Shown here: in pieces, positions 38,499-49,617 of the stretch | Layout of the letters: every line of letters begins with the position of its first letter | Numbering within the stretch: the stretch's first letter is position 1 | Assembly: GCA_902167985.1 (NCBI GenBank) | Contig: CABHNZ010000011.1 | Location: 62,001 to 126,000, forward strand | Length of the DNA: 64,000 nucleotides | Reading direction: 5' to 3' | Source of the DNA: Shinella sp. UYSO24 | GTDB lineage: Bacteria; Pseudomonadota; Alphaproteobacteria; Rhizobiales; Rhizobiaceae | The notes under the pieces: model-generated | Seen by the model: only the letters and a program-made list of their open reading frames with translations | What the model was told of the DNA's origin: nothing | Database searches by the model: none | Position numbers and translations under genes: made by a program

Positions 38499-40016
38499 CA
38501 GAACGTTCCGCCCTCACCGTCGATCTCAAGGGTGAGGCCGAGACCATCAGGCTCGGCGAGGATCTGGCGCTGGCGCTCGGTATCGGTGACTGTCTGGCGC
38601 TCTCGGGCGATCTCGGTGCCGGCAAATCGACGCTGGCGCGCGCGCTTCTAAGGGCGCTGGCCGACGATCCGGATCTCGAAGTGCCGAGCCCGACATTCAC
38701 GCTGGTGCAGGTCTATGAGCTGCGCATTCCCGCCGCCCATTTCGATCTCTACCGGCTGGCGGATGCATCCGAACTCGACGAACTCGGCTTCGACGAGGCT
38801 TTGACCAACGGCATCTGCCTCGTCGAATGGCCCGAAATGGCCGACGAGCTTCTGCCCGCCAACAGCATCACGCTCAGCCTCGAACATGACGGCATGGGCC
38901 GGAAAGCGACGATCACCGCCGATGGGGGTAAGATCAAACGCATCCGCCGCGTGCTTGCCATCCGCGACTTTCTTTCCGCGCATGGGTTTGGCGATGCAAA
39001 ACGCCGTTTTCTCACCGGCGATGCCTCGACGCGGGCCTATGAGAAAATCCATGCCGCAGACGGCTCGACGCTGATCCTGATGGATTGGCCACCGCTTCCC
39101 GAAGGGCCGGCGGTGCTCGACGGCAAGCCCTATCCGAAAGTGGCGCATCTCGCCGAAGACGCCCGCCCCTTCGTGGCGATTTCCGATTATCTCCTCGGCA
39201 TCGGCCTCGTTGCGCCAAAAGTGTTTCACGTGAACTACGAGGCGGCATTCTTCTGATCGAGGATCTCGGTTCCGACGGCATTCTCGATGAGGACGGTCAG
39301 CCGATCGCGGCCCGCTATCGCGAGACCGCCGCCTGCCTTGCCTTTCTCCACGGCCAGACGATGCGCGCGAGCTTCCGGTGCGCGGCAATATCCGGCCGCT
39401 CGGCCCGCATAACATCCCGGATTTCGATCCGACCGCGATGAAGATGGAGGCGCGCCTCCTCATCGACTGGCATCTGCCGTGGAAGCGCGGCGAACAAGCC
39501 GGCGAAGACGAGCGGCAGGCCTATCTCGCCATCTGGGACGGGCTGATCGGCGAGCTTGCCGATGCGGAAAAGCATATTCTCCTGCGCGACCTGCATTCGC
39601 CGAATGTCATCTGGCAGGACGGCGAACAGGGTGTGCGGCAGGTCGGCCTCATCGATTTCCAGGACGCGATGATCGGCCCGACCGCCTATGATCTGGCGTC
39701 GCTGATCCAGGATGCCCGCGTCGATATTCCCGACGATCTCGCCCGCGACATGATGGCGAATTATCTGACGCTTCGCCGCAACTCGCCCGATTTCGACGAG
39801 CAAAAGTTCGAAAAGGCCTTTGCGATCATGGCGGCGCAGCGCAATTGCAAGCTGGCCGGCCTCTGGGTGCGATTGAAGCAACGCGACGGCAAGCCCTCTT
39901 ACATGAAGCACATGCCGCGGACGCTCAGAAACCTGCAGACCGCGCTTGCCCACCCGGCGCTTGCCCCCTTGCGCGAATGGTGCGAGACGGCTGGTATAGA
40001 GTTTCGCGAATCATAA
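38495..40016 (+). CDS. TsaE fused to an aminoglycoside-phosphotransferase-type sugar kinase (AmgK-like), frame broken twice
   Basis: Residues 1-155 are TsaE, the ATPase needed for N6-threonylcarbamoyladenosine in tRNA: P-loop SGDLGAGKSTLARALLRAL, VPSPTFTLVQVYE, FDLYRLADASELDELGFDE and LVEWPE. From residue 160 the protein is an APH-fold kinase: RRFLTGDASTRAYEKI, the catalytic HILLRDLHSPNVIWQ and LIDFQDAMIGPTAYDLASL. Because murU follows, the kinase half is probably AmgK, which phosphorylates MurNAc in cell-wall recycling. Breaks near 39245 (one G short, restored NYEGGILLIEDLG) and near 39370 (one C short, restored TMPRELPVRGNIRP). This fusion is usual in rhizobia. Confidence 0.88.
39222..39237. 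promoter_or_regulatory. parS-like site inside the tsaE-kinase gene (14 of 16 bases)
   Basis: TGTTTCACGTGAACTA against the ParB consensus TGTTTCACGTGAAACA. It encodes V-F-H-V-N and may be coincidental because it is constrained by coding. Confidence 0.4.
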
Positions 40017-40028
40017 GTTGCGCCACCG

Positions 40029-40754
40029 ATGACAATCAAAGACGCCATGGTGCTTGCCGCTGGTCTCGGCACCCGGTTGCGGCCGATCACCAATACGATG
40101 CCGAAGCCGCTCGTTCCGGTCGCCGGCAAGCCGATGATCGACTATACGCTGGATGCGCTTAAGGAAGCCGGCGTCGAGCGGGCGGTGGTCAATGTCCACC
40201 ATTTCGCCGACCAGATGGAAGCGCATCTGAAATCCTATGATGGCCTCGACATCCTGATTTCCGACGAGCGCGACGGGCTGATGAACAATGGCGGCGGGAT
40301 CGTCAAAGGCCTGACGCAGCTTGGCCGCGACACAATATTCGTGATGAATGCCGATCTCTTCTGGGTGGGTGAGACGCCCGGCGAACCGGGCAATCTGGAA
40401 AAGCTCGCCGCCTTCTTCGACCCGCAGACGATGGACATGGCCATGCTCTGCGTGCGGATCGAACACACGACCGGGCATAACAATGTCAATGATTTCAGCA
40501 TCGGGCCTGATGGAAAGCTGACGCGCTTTCGCGACGACCAGTCCAACCCGGTCGTCTATGCCGGCGCCTTTGCGATGAAGCCGGAATTTCTCGACGACGC
40601 GCCGGATGATGCCTTCAACATCAATATCTATTTCGACAAGGCAATTGCCAGAGGACGGCTCTTCGGCATGATGATGACCGGCGAATGGATCACCGTTGGC
40701 ACGCCCGAGGCGCTGCCGCAGGCAGAAGCGGTGATTGCCCGGCATCGGCGATAA
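40029..40754 (+). CDS. murU: nucleotidyltransferase, probable MurNAc-1-phosphate uridylyltransferase
   Basis: A 241-residue cytosolic sugar-1-phosphate nucleotidyltransferase: AMVLAAGLGTRLRPIT with MPKPLVPVAGKP (nucleotide-binding signature), DILISDERDGLMNNGGGIV, the metal-binding NADLFW, and MTGEWITVGTPEALPQAE near the end. MurU makes UDP-MurNAc from MurNAc-1-phosphate in the MurU/AmgK recycling path that bypasses fosfomycin-sensitive synthesis. The assignment to MurU over a general NDP-sugar enzyme rests on family resemblance and on the AmgK-like kinase immediately upstream (12 bases). It is intact. Confidence 0.85.
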   Translation: MTIKDAMVLAAGLGTRLRPITNTMPKPLVPVAGKPMIDYTLDALKEAGVERAVVNVHHFADQMEAHLKSYDGLDILISDERDGLMNNGGGIVKGLTQLGRDTIFVMNADLFWVGETPGEPGNLEKLAAFFDPQTMDMAMLCVRIEHTTGHNNVNDFSIGPDGKLTRFRDDQSNPVVYAGAFAMKPEFLDDAPDDAFNINIYFDKAIARGRLFGMMMTGEWITVGTPEALPQAEAVIARHRR

Positions 40755-40829
40755 TCACTGCCGCCCAAATCGACGGCAAGACAGCTGCGCCCTCTCGCAG
40801 CAATGACAGCAAACCGAAAGGCAGACGCT

Positions 40830-43800
40830 ATGGTTCGGCACAAGCGGATCTTTTCCATTCCGCCCGGAGCGCCCTTCCTGAAGACGCTGGCGGCGGCCCT
40901 GCTCGACGGGCGGCTGAACGATACCTTCCGCTATGATCCAGACGATGCGCTGTCGCTCTCGACCGTCACCATTTTCGTGCCGACGCGGCGTTCGGCGCGC
41001 GTGCTGCGCTCGGAATTCGTCGAGCTTCTCGGTGGCCGTTCGGCCATTCTTCCCGTCATCCGGCCGCTCGGCGAAACCGATGACGACAGCGGCTATTTCG
41101 ATCTCGTCGCACCGGAAGAGATGGATCTGGCACTGCCGATCGGCGGGACGTCGCGGCTTCTGGAACTCGGACGGCTGATCCTTGCCTGGCGCAACCAGCT
41201 GCCGAAGGTCGTGCTCGATATCCATACCGAAAGCCCGCTGGTCGCCCCCGCAAGCCCGGCCGATGCCGTGTGGCTGGCACGGGCGCTGGCCGAACTCATC
41301 GACTCCATCGAAACAGAAGAGCGAGACTGGAGCGATCTCGACAATCTGCAGACCGGCGAACATGCGCTCTGGTGGCAGCTGACTGCAGAGTTCCTGAAAA
41401 TCGCCAGCGCCTTCTGGCCGGCACGATTGGAAGAGCTGCGCCGCTCTTCCCCTGCCCGTCATCGGGCAGCGATCCTGCGCGGCGAGATGCGGCGGATCAT
41501 GGCCAAGGATCATCGCGGCCCGGTTATCGTTGCCGGCTCCACCGGTTCGGTGCCGGCGGCTGCCGATCTGATTGCCGCGATCGCCGATCTTGAGAATGGC
41601 ACTGTCGTGCTGCCGGGCCTCGACCTCAGCATGCCTGCCGAGCAATGGGCGATGCTGGAAGATGACGGCTTTCTTGCCCGGCCGGACCCGGCAAGCCGCA
41701 GTCATCCACAATTCGGTCTGCACCGGTTGATGAAAAAGATGGGCGTCGATCGCGACGAGGTCGTTTCGCTGGCCACCGTTTCAGAGGCCATGGATTTTCG
41801 CGCCGAGACATTTTCGCAGGCACTGGTGCCGGCCGCGGCAACCGATGGCTGGACGCGCTGGCGGCAGGATCACGATCCGGCAGAGCTTCATTCCGCCTTT
41901 GCCGATGTGAGCCTGATCAAGGCTGCCAACGAGCGCGAGGAAGCGGTTGCGATATCCATCGCGCTGCGTCTCGCGCTGGAGGAGCCGGGCGAAAGCGGCG
42001 GACAGGCCCGCGCCGCCCTGATTACCCCCGACCGTGCGCTCGCCAGACGCGTGACGGCGGAGCTGGCGCGTTTCGGCATTCTCGCCGACGATACCGCCGG
42101 TGCGCCGCTTTCCGGCACGCCGCAGGGCGGGCTGGTGCAGCTGCTGCTCGAAGCGAGCTTGAGGCCGGGCGATCCGGTGGCGATCGTCGGGCTGTTGAAA
42201 CATCCGCTGGTGCGCTGCGGGCTGACCGAGGCGGATTATATCGCCGCCGTCGAGGCGCTGGAGGTGCTGGCGCTGCGCGGTGGCGTCGGCGAGATGGATA
42301 TTTCGCTGCTGGAGCCGGTGCTGGAAGAACGGCTTGCCGAACACGAGAAGGACCGGCACATGCCGCGCTGGCGGCAATCGCTGCCGGAAGGTGCGATCGA
42401 GGCGGCCAAGGATCTCGCAGGCCGGATCACCCGCGCCGTCGAGCCGCTGGTCGGCATGCTGGTGCGAACGGCGCCGGGCGAGCGCGGCTTTTCCACCCGG
42501 TTGCCGCTGACCGACTGGGCGACCCGCACCGGCCGGGTTCTCGAGGCGCTCTGTGTGGACGAGCGGGGCGATCTGGCGCTGCTCTGGTCCGGCGGGGCGG
42601 GCGAGCGGCTTTCGTCGCTTCTTGCCGAAATCATCGCGACCGAAGGCCAGATGGAGGCCGACGGGCCGCAATGGATCGATATCGTCATGGCGCTGACGAC
42701 GGGCGAAGCGGTGAAGCCGCGCTCGCTCTCCAATCCGCGCGTCTTCATTTTCGGGACGCTGGAAGCGCGTTTGCAGCGCGTCGATACGATGATTATCGGC
42801 GGGCTGAACGAGGGATCCTGGCCCGGCCAGACGGTCAATAACCCGTTCCTGTCGCGCTCGATGAAAGGCGATATGGGGCTGGAGCCGCCGGAACGGCAGA
42901 TCGGCCAGGTGGCGCATGATTTCCAGATGGCCTGCGGCAATCCGAAACTGATCCTGTCGCGCTCCATGCGTCAGGGTTCGACGCCGACGGTCGCGTCGCG
43001 CTGGCTGCAGCGGCTCTTGGCACTGGGTGGCCAGGATTTCGAACGGCAGCTTGCCGAACGGGGCGAAAAGTTCCGCCTCTGGGCGGGGGCCATCGATAGC
43101 GGCGCGCGCCAAGAGATGGCCAAGCGCCCTGCCCCGACGCCTGCGGCCGAGCTGCAGCCACCCGCTATTCCTTCAGTGAAGTGGGAAAACTGCGCCGCGA
43201 CCCCTATGCGATCCATGCACGGCGGATCCTCAAGCTCGATCCGGTCGATCCGTTCAACCGCGATCCCGGCGCCTCCGAGCGCGGCACGCTCTATCATGCC
43301 ATTATCGAGCGCTACACCAAGGAAGGCCACAAGCCGGGCACGCCGATTTCCCGAGAGGCGATGGAGCGGATCACGGAAGAGCTTTTCGATGCAGAGCTTC
43401 TGCCTGCCCATATCGATCGTGTCTGGCGCCCGCGGTTCCGCGAAGTGGCGCGCGCTTCCTCCTCTGGGAAGAGCGGCGGGCCGGCGATATCCGACAGACG
43501 CTGACGGAGGCCGGTGCCGGGTTCGAAGTGCCGGAGGCGGGCATTCGCGTCACCGGCATTGCCGACCGGATCGATATTCTGGGCAGCGGCGAGGCCGATA
43601 TCATCGACTACAAGACGGGGCTCAGCCCCACCGTGTCGCAGGCGCGTGCGCTGCTCGATCCGCAGCTGGCGCTGGAGGCCGCGGCGCTTGCCAATGGCGC
43701 GTTTCGCGATGTCGGGCCACGCGCCGCTTCCAACCTGATTTACGTCCGGCTGCGGCCGGGCGACCGGTTCAAGGCAGAGCCGGTCAATAACGAGGCTTCG

Positions 43801-44021
43801 CGCGGCGCCAACACGAAATCCGCCTTCGACCTTGCCGGCGAGGCGATGGAACAGCTTACCCGTTTCGTCATCACTCTCAGGGAAAACAGGGCCGGTTTTG
43901 CTTCGCGGCTGGTGCCTTCGCGCAGGGGGATTTTGGCGGGGAATACGATCATCTGGCGCGCGTCGCCGAATGGTCCACCGCCGACGATGACGGCGGCTCG
44001 GATGAGGGCGGTGAAGAATGA
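40830..44021 (+). CDS. addB: double-strand break repair protein AddB, frame broken three times
   Basis: One subunit of the AddAB helicase-nuclease that resects double-strand ends for RecA. It opens RHKRIFSIPPGAPFLKTLAAAL, then TVTIFVPTRRSARVLRSEFV, VRCGLTEADYIAAVEALEVLA, LNEGSWPGQTVNNPFLSRSM, SRSMRQGSTPTVASRWLQRL, and the C-terminal nuclease motif GEADIIDYKTGLSPTVSQA. Breaks near 43162 (one C short, restored PRYSFSEVGKLRRDPYAI), 43461 (one C short, restored ARAFLLWEERRAGDI) and 43913 (one C short, restored VPFAQGDFGGEYDHLARV). The stop at 44019-44021 overlaps the addA start. ATG 40830 with AAAGG upstream is preferred to ATG 40803. Confidence 0.93.
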
Positions 44022-47000
44022 TGGACGATCCGATGAGCGAATTTGACCTTATAGACGCCATTGATGACGCCCTGCCCTCCGGCGACGATCCGAAGAAGCT
44101 GATCGACTGGACGACCGAGCGGCAGTCGCGCGCTTCCGATCCCAACAGTTCGGCCTGGGTTTCGGCCAATGCCGGCTCGGGCAAGACGCATGTTCTGACC
44201 CAGCGGGTCATCCGGCTGCTGCTGGCCGGCTGCCGGCCGGCCGCCATTCTCTGCCTCACCTATACCAAGGCTGCGGCATCGGAAATGTCGAACCGCGTCT
44301 TCAGCGCCTGTCGGAATGGACGGTGCTTTCCGACGAGGAATTGAGCGGCCGGATCGAGACGATCGAGGGCGCCAAGCCCGACCGGGCGAAGATTGCAGAG
44401 GCGCGGCGGCTGTTTGCCAAGCGCTCGAGACGCCGGGCGGTTTGAAGATCCAGACCATCCATGCCTTTTGCGAGGCGCTGCTGCACCAGTTTCCGCTGGA
44501 AGCCAATGTCGCGGGGCATTTTTCTGTGCTGGACGATCGTGCCGCGACCACGCTTCTTGCCGAAGCGCGGCGCTCGCTTTTGACCGCCACCTCGGCCGAG
44601 GAGGATGCGGCTCTGGGGGAGGCCTTTGCTCATGTTCTCGATCTCGGCGACGAATTCGGGCTGGAAACGCTGCTCTCCGACATCGTTGCCAATCGCACCG
44701 CAATCCGCCGGTTTACCGATCATGCGGACAGGCATGGCGGTATCGGCCCGGCGCTGAAGGAGCGGCTCGGGATCGGCGCTGCGGAGACCGAGGAAACGGT
44801 CGCGGCAAGCTATTGGCCGCTTCCCGGTCTTCAGGGGCTGACGCTCGATCTCTTCCTGTCGCTGGCCGACCAGAAGGGCGGCTCGAAAGTGACCGACGTC
44901 GCCTATGGCCTGCGGCTTGCGGCGAGGGAACCGGATGCGGCGGCACGGGCCAAAATTCTCGATGGCGTGTTCATGACCAGCGTGGGCAAGCCGAAGGCCG
45001 ACAGTTCGATCATTGCGAAAGCCATGCTGACGGCAGCACCGGACCTGATCGATGCCGTGACGGAGGCGCGCAACCATATCGTTGAAGCCCGCGACCGCTG
45101 CGGCTTTTGAAAATGTTCTCGGCCACCAAGCGGCACTCACCTTGGCCGAGAGGCTGAACGAGGATTACGAGGAGCTGAAGCGCCGCCGCAGCCTGCTCGA
45201 TTTCGAAGACCTGATCGCCCGTACCGCCGATCTTTTGACCCGCGACGCGTCGGGGCATGGGTGCATTACAAGCTCGATCAGGGTATCGACCATATTCTCG
45301 TCGACGAGGCGCAGGATACGAGCCCGATCCAGTGGACCGTGATCAAATCGCTGGCGGAAGACTTTTTCTCCGGCGACAGCGCAAGGCCGGTGCGCCGGAC
45401 GATCTTTGCGGTGGGCGACGAAAAGCAGTCGATCTATTCCTTCCAGGGTGCTCGCCCGGAGAGGTTCGAGGAAGAGCGGGCCGAGACCGAGCGACAGGTG
45501 CGCAACAGCGGCCAGAAGTTCCACCGGGTGCGGCTTCCCCTCTCCTTCCGCTCGACCGTCGATGTGCTCGGCGCCGTCGACCAGGTGTTTTCCGTCGATG
45601 CCAATGCCCGCGGCGTCAGCAAGGAGCCGGTGGAGCACCGGTCCAACCGTATCGGCCATCCCGGCGCCGTCGATCTGTGGCAGACGATCGCCCCCGATAT
45701 TGCCGAAAAGGAAGAGGATTGGACAGCACCCTTCGATGCGACGCCCGACAAGGCGCCGGCGGCGATCCTTGCACAACGCATCGCCAACCGCATTGCCGAG
45801 ATGATCGCCAGCGAGACGATCATCGAAAAGAACCTGCGCCGGCCGATCGAGCCGGGCGATATTCTGGTTCTGGTGCGCAAGCGCGATGCCTTCGTCAATG
45901 CGCTGACGCGGGCCTTGAAGGCGCGAAAGACCAGCATTCCCGTCGCCGGCGCCGACCGTCTGCGGCTGACAAGCCATATCGCGGTGCAGGATCTTCTGGC
46001 GCTCGGGCGGTTCCTGCTTTTGCCGCAGGACGATCTTTCGCTCTCTGCCATCCTGAAGAGCCCGCTCTTCAACCTGACCGACGAGGACCTGATCGAGATC
46101 GCCGCCTATCGCAGCGAGGAGACGAGCGTCTGGGCGCGGCTGCGGGTACTGGCCGAAGAAGAAGGGGCGCGCTTTGCCGATGCCGCGAGAAGGCTCGGGC
46201 AGCTTGTCACTCTGGCGCGGGAATTGAGCCCGCATGATCTCTTTGCCCGCATTCTCGGGCCGCTTGGCGGACGGAAGCAATTCCTCGGCCGGCTCGGCAG
46301 CGAGGCGGGCGATATTCTCGACGAGTTCCTGACCTTTGCGATGGATCACGAGACGAGCGGGCTTCCCGGCCTGCAGGCTTTCGTTTCCACGCTGGAGATG
46401 GAATCTCCCGAGGTGAAGCGCGAGCAGGATGGCGGGCGCAACGAAGTGCGGATCATGACGGTGCATGCCTCGAAGGGGCTTGAGGCGCCGGTGGTCTTCC
46501 TCGTCGACAGCGGCTCGAAGGCCTTTGTCTCCTCGCATGTGCCAAAATTCCGGCTGTTGCGGGTCGGGGCTCAGGAAGTGCCGGCATGGGTGCCGGGGAG
46601 CGGACTTTCCAATGCCTTGACCCAAGCGGATGACGAGCGGCTGAAGACATCGACCGAAGAAGAATATCGCCGGCTTCTCTATGTGGGGATGACGCGGGCG
46701 GCCGATCATCTGATCGTCTGCGGCTATCGCGGTGTGCGCGAAAACCCCGACACTTGGCAGCAGATGATCGCATCGGCGCTTGCGCTTGATGGCGAGCGGG
46801 CGACGGAGACGACATTTTCCGGTCCCGGCGATGAGTGGCAGGGGCTGACATGGCGGATGCCTTCGGTGCCGAAGGTGATCGAGAGCGTCGAGCGGAAACC
46901 GTCCGGTGCCGGGAAAGACGCGGTTGATGGTGGCGAGGGCTCTGGGGCCGGTGCGCGGGGGGCTGTTTCCGGCGGCGAAGGAGCGACGTTCGATGGTGCG

Positions 47001-47681
47001 GAGGCCGGCTCTGCCCTCCCCGCCGCCCTCTTCCGGCCCTTGCCGCCGACGATCTCCCTGCCGCGGCCGCTCAGCCCGTCCGCGCGGATGATGATCGATG
47101 ACGATGCGGACGACCAGATCGTTACCTCTCCCCTGTTCGGCGAGAAGGAGAAGGCGGGGCTTGCGCTGCAGAAGGGCCGGCTCGTCCACCGCATGCTGCA
47201 AATGCTCGTCGATTTTCCTGTTGGCGAACGCGAGGGTGCCGCACGGCGCTATGCCGAGCGGGCCGCGCGCTTCTGGCCTGCGGTGCATCGCGAGGCGTTG
47301 ATCCGCAATGTTCTGGCGGTGCTTTCGCATCCCTTCCTTGAGCCGGTCTATGGCGGACAGAGCGAGGCGGAAGTCTCGATCATGGGGACGATTGCGATCG
47401 GCGGGCAGGATTTTGCGATTTCAGGCCGGATCGACCGGCTGGCGGTGCTCGACGACCGGGTGGTGATCGTCGATTACAAGACCAACCGGATGACGCCCGC
47501 CAGTGCGGAAGAAGCGCCGCTGACCCACCGGGCGCAGATGGCGCTCTACCGGCAGATCCTGGCACCGCTTTATCCCGGCCGAAGCATAGACTGCGTGCTC
47601 GTCTATACGGAGAGCGCGACTATCCTGAGACTTGGGGAAGAACTTCTTCTTCGTTCGCTTGCGGAACTCAAAACAAAGTGA
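44021..47681 (+). CDS. addA: double-strand break repair helicase AddA, frame broken at four sites
   Basis: UvrD-type helicase-nuclease partner of AddB. Seen: Walker A in SAWVSANAGSGKTHVLTQRV, LCLTYTKAAASEMSNR, IQTIHAFCEALLHQFPLEA, Walker B HILVDEAQDTSPIQW, FAVGDEKQSIYSFQGA, MTVHASKGLEAPVVFLVD, LLYVGMTRAADHLIVCGYRG and the nuclease motif RVVIVDYKTNRMTP. Breaks: 44302 (one C short), 44420 (one G short), about 45095 (two bases short) and 45255 (one G short in a run of four). Between the helicase and nuclease parts (46905-47030) lies a Gly/Ala/Glu-rich low-complexity linker. ATG 44018 is the alternative start. trxA follows after 84 bases. Confidence 0.93.
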
Positions 47682-47765
47682 GAAGACAAAGACACATGCC
47701 GGGCATTGAAAAGCGTCGCTGCCGGTCTCACATTTAGCCCAACACGAATCGTCAAGGAGAGCCCG

Positions 47766-48086
47766 ATGGCTACCGTGAAAGTCGATATTACCAATTTCCA
47801 GGCGGAAGTTCTCGAATCTGCCGAACCCGTCGTCGTCGATTTCTGGGCCGAATGGTGCGGCCCGTGCAAGATGATCGCTCCGAGCCTCGAAGAGATCTCG
47901 GCTGAACTCGCCGGCAAGGTGAAGGTCGCCAAGCTCAACATCGACGAAAACCCGGAACTGGCTGCCCAGTTCGGCGTTCGCTCGATCCCGACGCTCGCCA
48001 TCTTCAAGGGCGGCGAAGTGGCCGATATCTCGGTCGGCGCCAAGCCGAAGACCGCCCTTTCGGCCTGGATCTCCAGCGCCGCCTGA
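47766..48086 (+). CDS. trxA: thioredoxin
   Basis: A 106-residue cytosolic dithiol reductant. The active site is WCGPC (Cys31, Cys34) in [17 protein letters not shown], with the cis-proline in [20 protein letters not shown] lies six bases before ATG 47766. Its own short leader after addA (84 bases) may carry a promoter, though read-through from addA is possible. It is intact and followed by a terminator shared with convergent folC. Codon use is highly biased (for example repeated CGAACCC/GTCGTC patterns), consistent with strong expression. Confidence 0.96.
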   Translation: MATVKVDITNFQAEVLESAEPVVVDFWAEWCGPCKMIAPSLEEISAELAGKVKVAKLNIDENPELAAQFGVRSIPTLAIFKGGEVADISVGAKPKTALSAWISSAA

Positions 48087-48090
48087 TTTT

Positions 48091-48106
48091 CGTTTCACGT
48101 GAATCC
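48091..48106. promoter_or_regulatory. parS-like site (13 of 16 bases)
   Basis: CGTTTCACGTGAATCC between the trxA stop and the following terminator; core GTTTCACGTGAA is intact. It shares the right half AATCC with the copies at 54619 and 58005. Confidence 0.45.
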
Positions 48107-48138
48107 AAAAAGCCGGCTGATCGCTCAGCCGGGCTTTT
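48107..48138. terminator. bidirectional terminator between trxA and folC
   Basis: AAAAGCCGGCTGA pairs with TCAGCCGGGCTTTT across a 4-base loop, with one unpaired G. A-runs and T-runs on the two sides serve trxA (plus) and folC (minus). Confidence 0.85.
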
Positions 48139-48164
48139 GTTGGGTTGGGGCAGATCTGCCCACC

Positions 48165-49516
48165 TCAGGTTGGCGGGGTGCCATTGTCGGACAAGACATT
48201 GCCGGCGAATAGAGCGAGCCGCCGATCAGGATGCGCGGCGGGCCTGCCCCTTCCGGCTGACGACGGGAGATTTCCTCCAGCGCCTCGATGGTGGAGCCGA
48301 CGGGTTCTGCGACGAGGCCGGCATCATAGGCGGCATCGGCCAGGACCACCGGATCGAGACCCGCATCGCTCCCCCTTATGCCGACCGTGAAGACGTGCTC
48401 GGCCAGATCGGCAAAGGCACGGAAATAGCCGACCGGATCCTTGGTGTTGATCATGCCGGTGATGAGATAGAGCGGCCGCGGCTGGCGCTCCTCGAAGGCG
48501 GCCATGGCTTCGGCGATCGCTTCGCCGCCGGCAGGATTATGACCGCCGTCGAGCCAGATCTCGGCGCCTTCCGGCGCATGCTGGAGAAGCCGGCCTTCCG
48601 ACAGTTTTTGCAGGCGGGCCGGCCATTCGACCGTTTCCATCGCCTTTTCCATCATCTCATCGGTGACGGTGAAGCCGGCAGCCTTTACGGCGCGGATGGC
48701 GGCTGCGGCATTGGCATATTGATGGCGGCCGGGAAGACGCGGCAGCGACAGGTCATGCAGGCCATCCTCATCCTGATAGACGAGCCGGCCGAATTCCTCA
48801 TGGGCGGAGAAATCCTGGCCGTAGACGGCAAAGGGGCAACCCAAGCGTTCGGCGGTCGAGATCAGCACTTCGCGGGCGGCATCGAATTCCTGCGCGCCGA
48901 TGACGACCGGGCAGCGGCGTTTCATGATGCCGGCCTTTTCGGCGGCGATCAGCTCCACCTTGTCGCCGAGATAGGCCTGATGATCGAGTGCGATCGGCAT
49001 GATGACCGAAACAGCCGGGTTCTGGATGACGTTGGTGGCATCGAAACGGCCGCCGAGCCCGACTTCCAGCACGACCGCATCGGCCGGCTGTTCGGAAAAG
49101 AGCATGAAGGTGGCAGCCGTCAGGATCTCGAACACAGTGATCGGCTGGCCGGCATTGGCTTCCGCGATGCGGCGCACGACATCTGCCAGCATGGCATCCT
49201 CGACCAGATGGCCGCGGCCGCCCTTCACGCCGATCCGGTAGCGCTCGTGCCAGTTGACGAGATGCGGAGAGGTGTGGACATGGGTGGCATAGCCGCCGGC
49301 TTCGAGAAGTGCGCGGCAAAACGCGGTTGTCGAGCCCTTGCCATTGGTGCCGGCCACGTGGATGACGGGCGGCATTTTCAGATGGGGATTGCCGAGAATT
49401 TCGAGGAGCCGCGTGATGCGCTCCAGCGAGAGGTCGAACCCCTTCGGATGCAGGGTCATCAGCCGCTCGATCTCGCGTTCGGCTTCACTCGTCACGGGCC
49501 CGTTCTTCGTCGTCAT
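48165..49516 (-). CDS. folC: folylpolyglutamate synthase / dihydrofolate synthase, frame broken once near the end
   Basis: ATP-dependent ligase adding glutamate to dihydropteroate and folates. Seen: PPVIHVAGTNGKGSTTAFCR (P-loop), HTSPHLVNWHERYRIG, VLEVGLGGRFDATNVI, IALDHQAYLGDKVELIAAEK with AGIMK, GRHQYANAAAAIRAV, WLDGGHNPAGGEAIAEAM and LITGMINTKDPVGYF. Near 48209 one T is short (CTCTATTCGCC on the coding strand); restored, the end reads SLYFAGNVLSDNGTPPT with stop at 48165-48167. The unshifted frame runs to 48125 with an atypical ending. GGAG lies nine bases before the ATG. It is downstream of accD, 101 bases away. Confidence 0.93.
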
Positions 49517-49617
49517 CCCGCACTCCGTCTCTCAATGGTATTCACGTCGGTATTATAAGCCATGCGCCCCGAGGGGTAAAATCCGGGCGCATGGCAAATT
49601 CGAACTCAAGTACAAAC

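Noticed and set aside
39222..39237. Functional parS inside the tsaE-kinase gene
   Set aside because: Kept only as a low-confidence site: the match is inside conserved coding sequence and may be chance.
45165..47330. Long minus-strand open frame (721 codons)
   Set aside because: Antisense of addA helicase motifs; no recognisable domains or ribosome-binding site.
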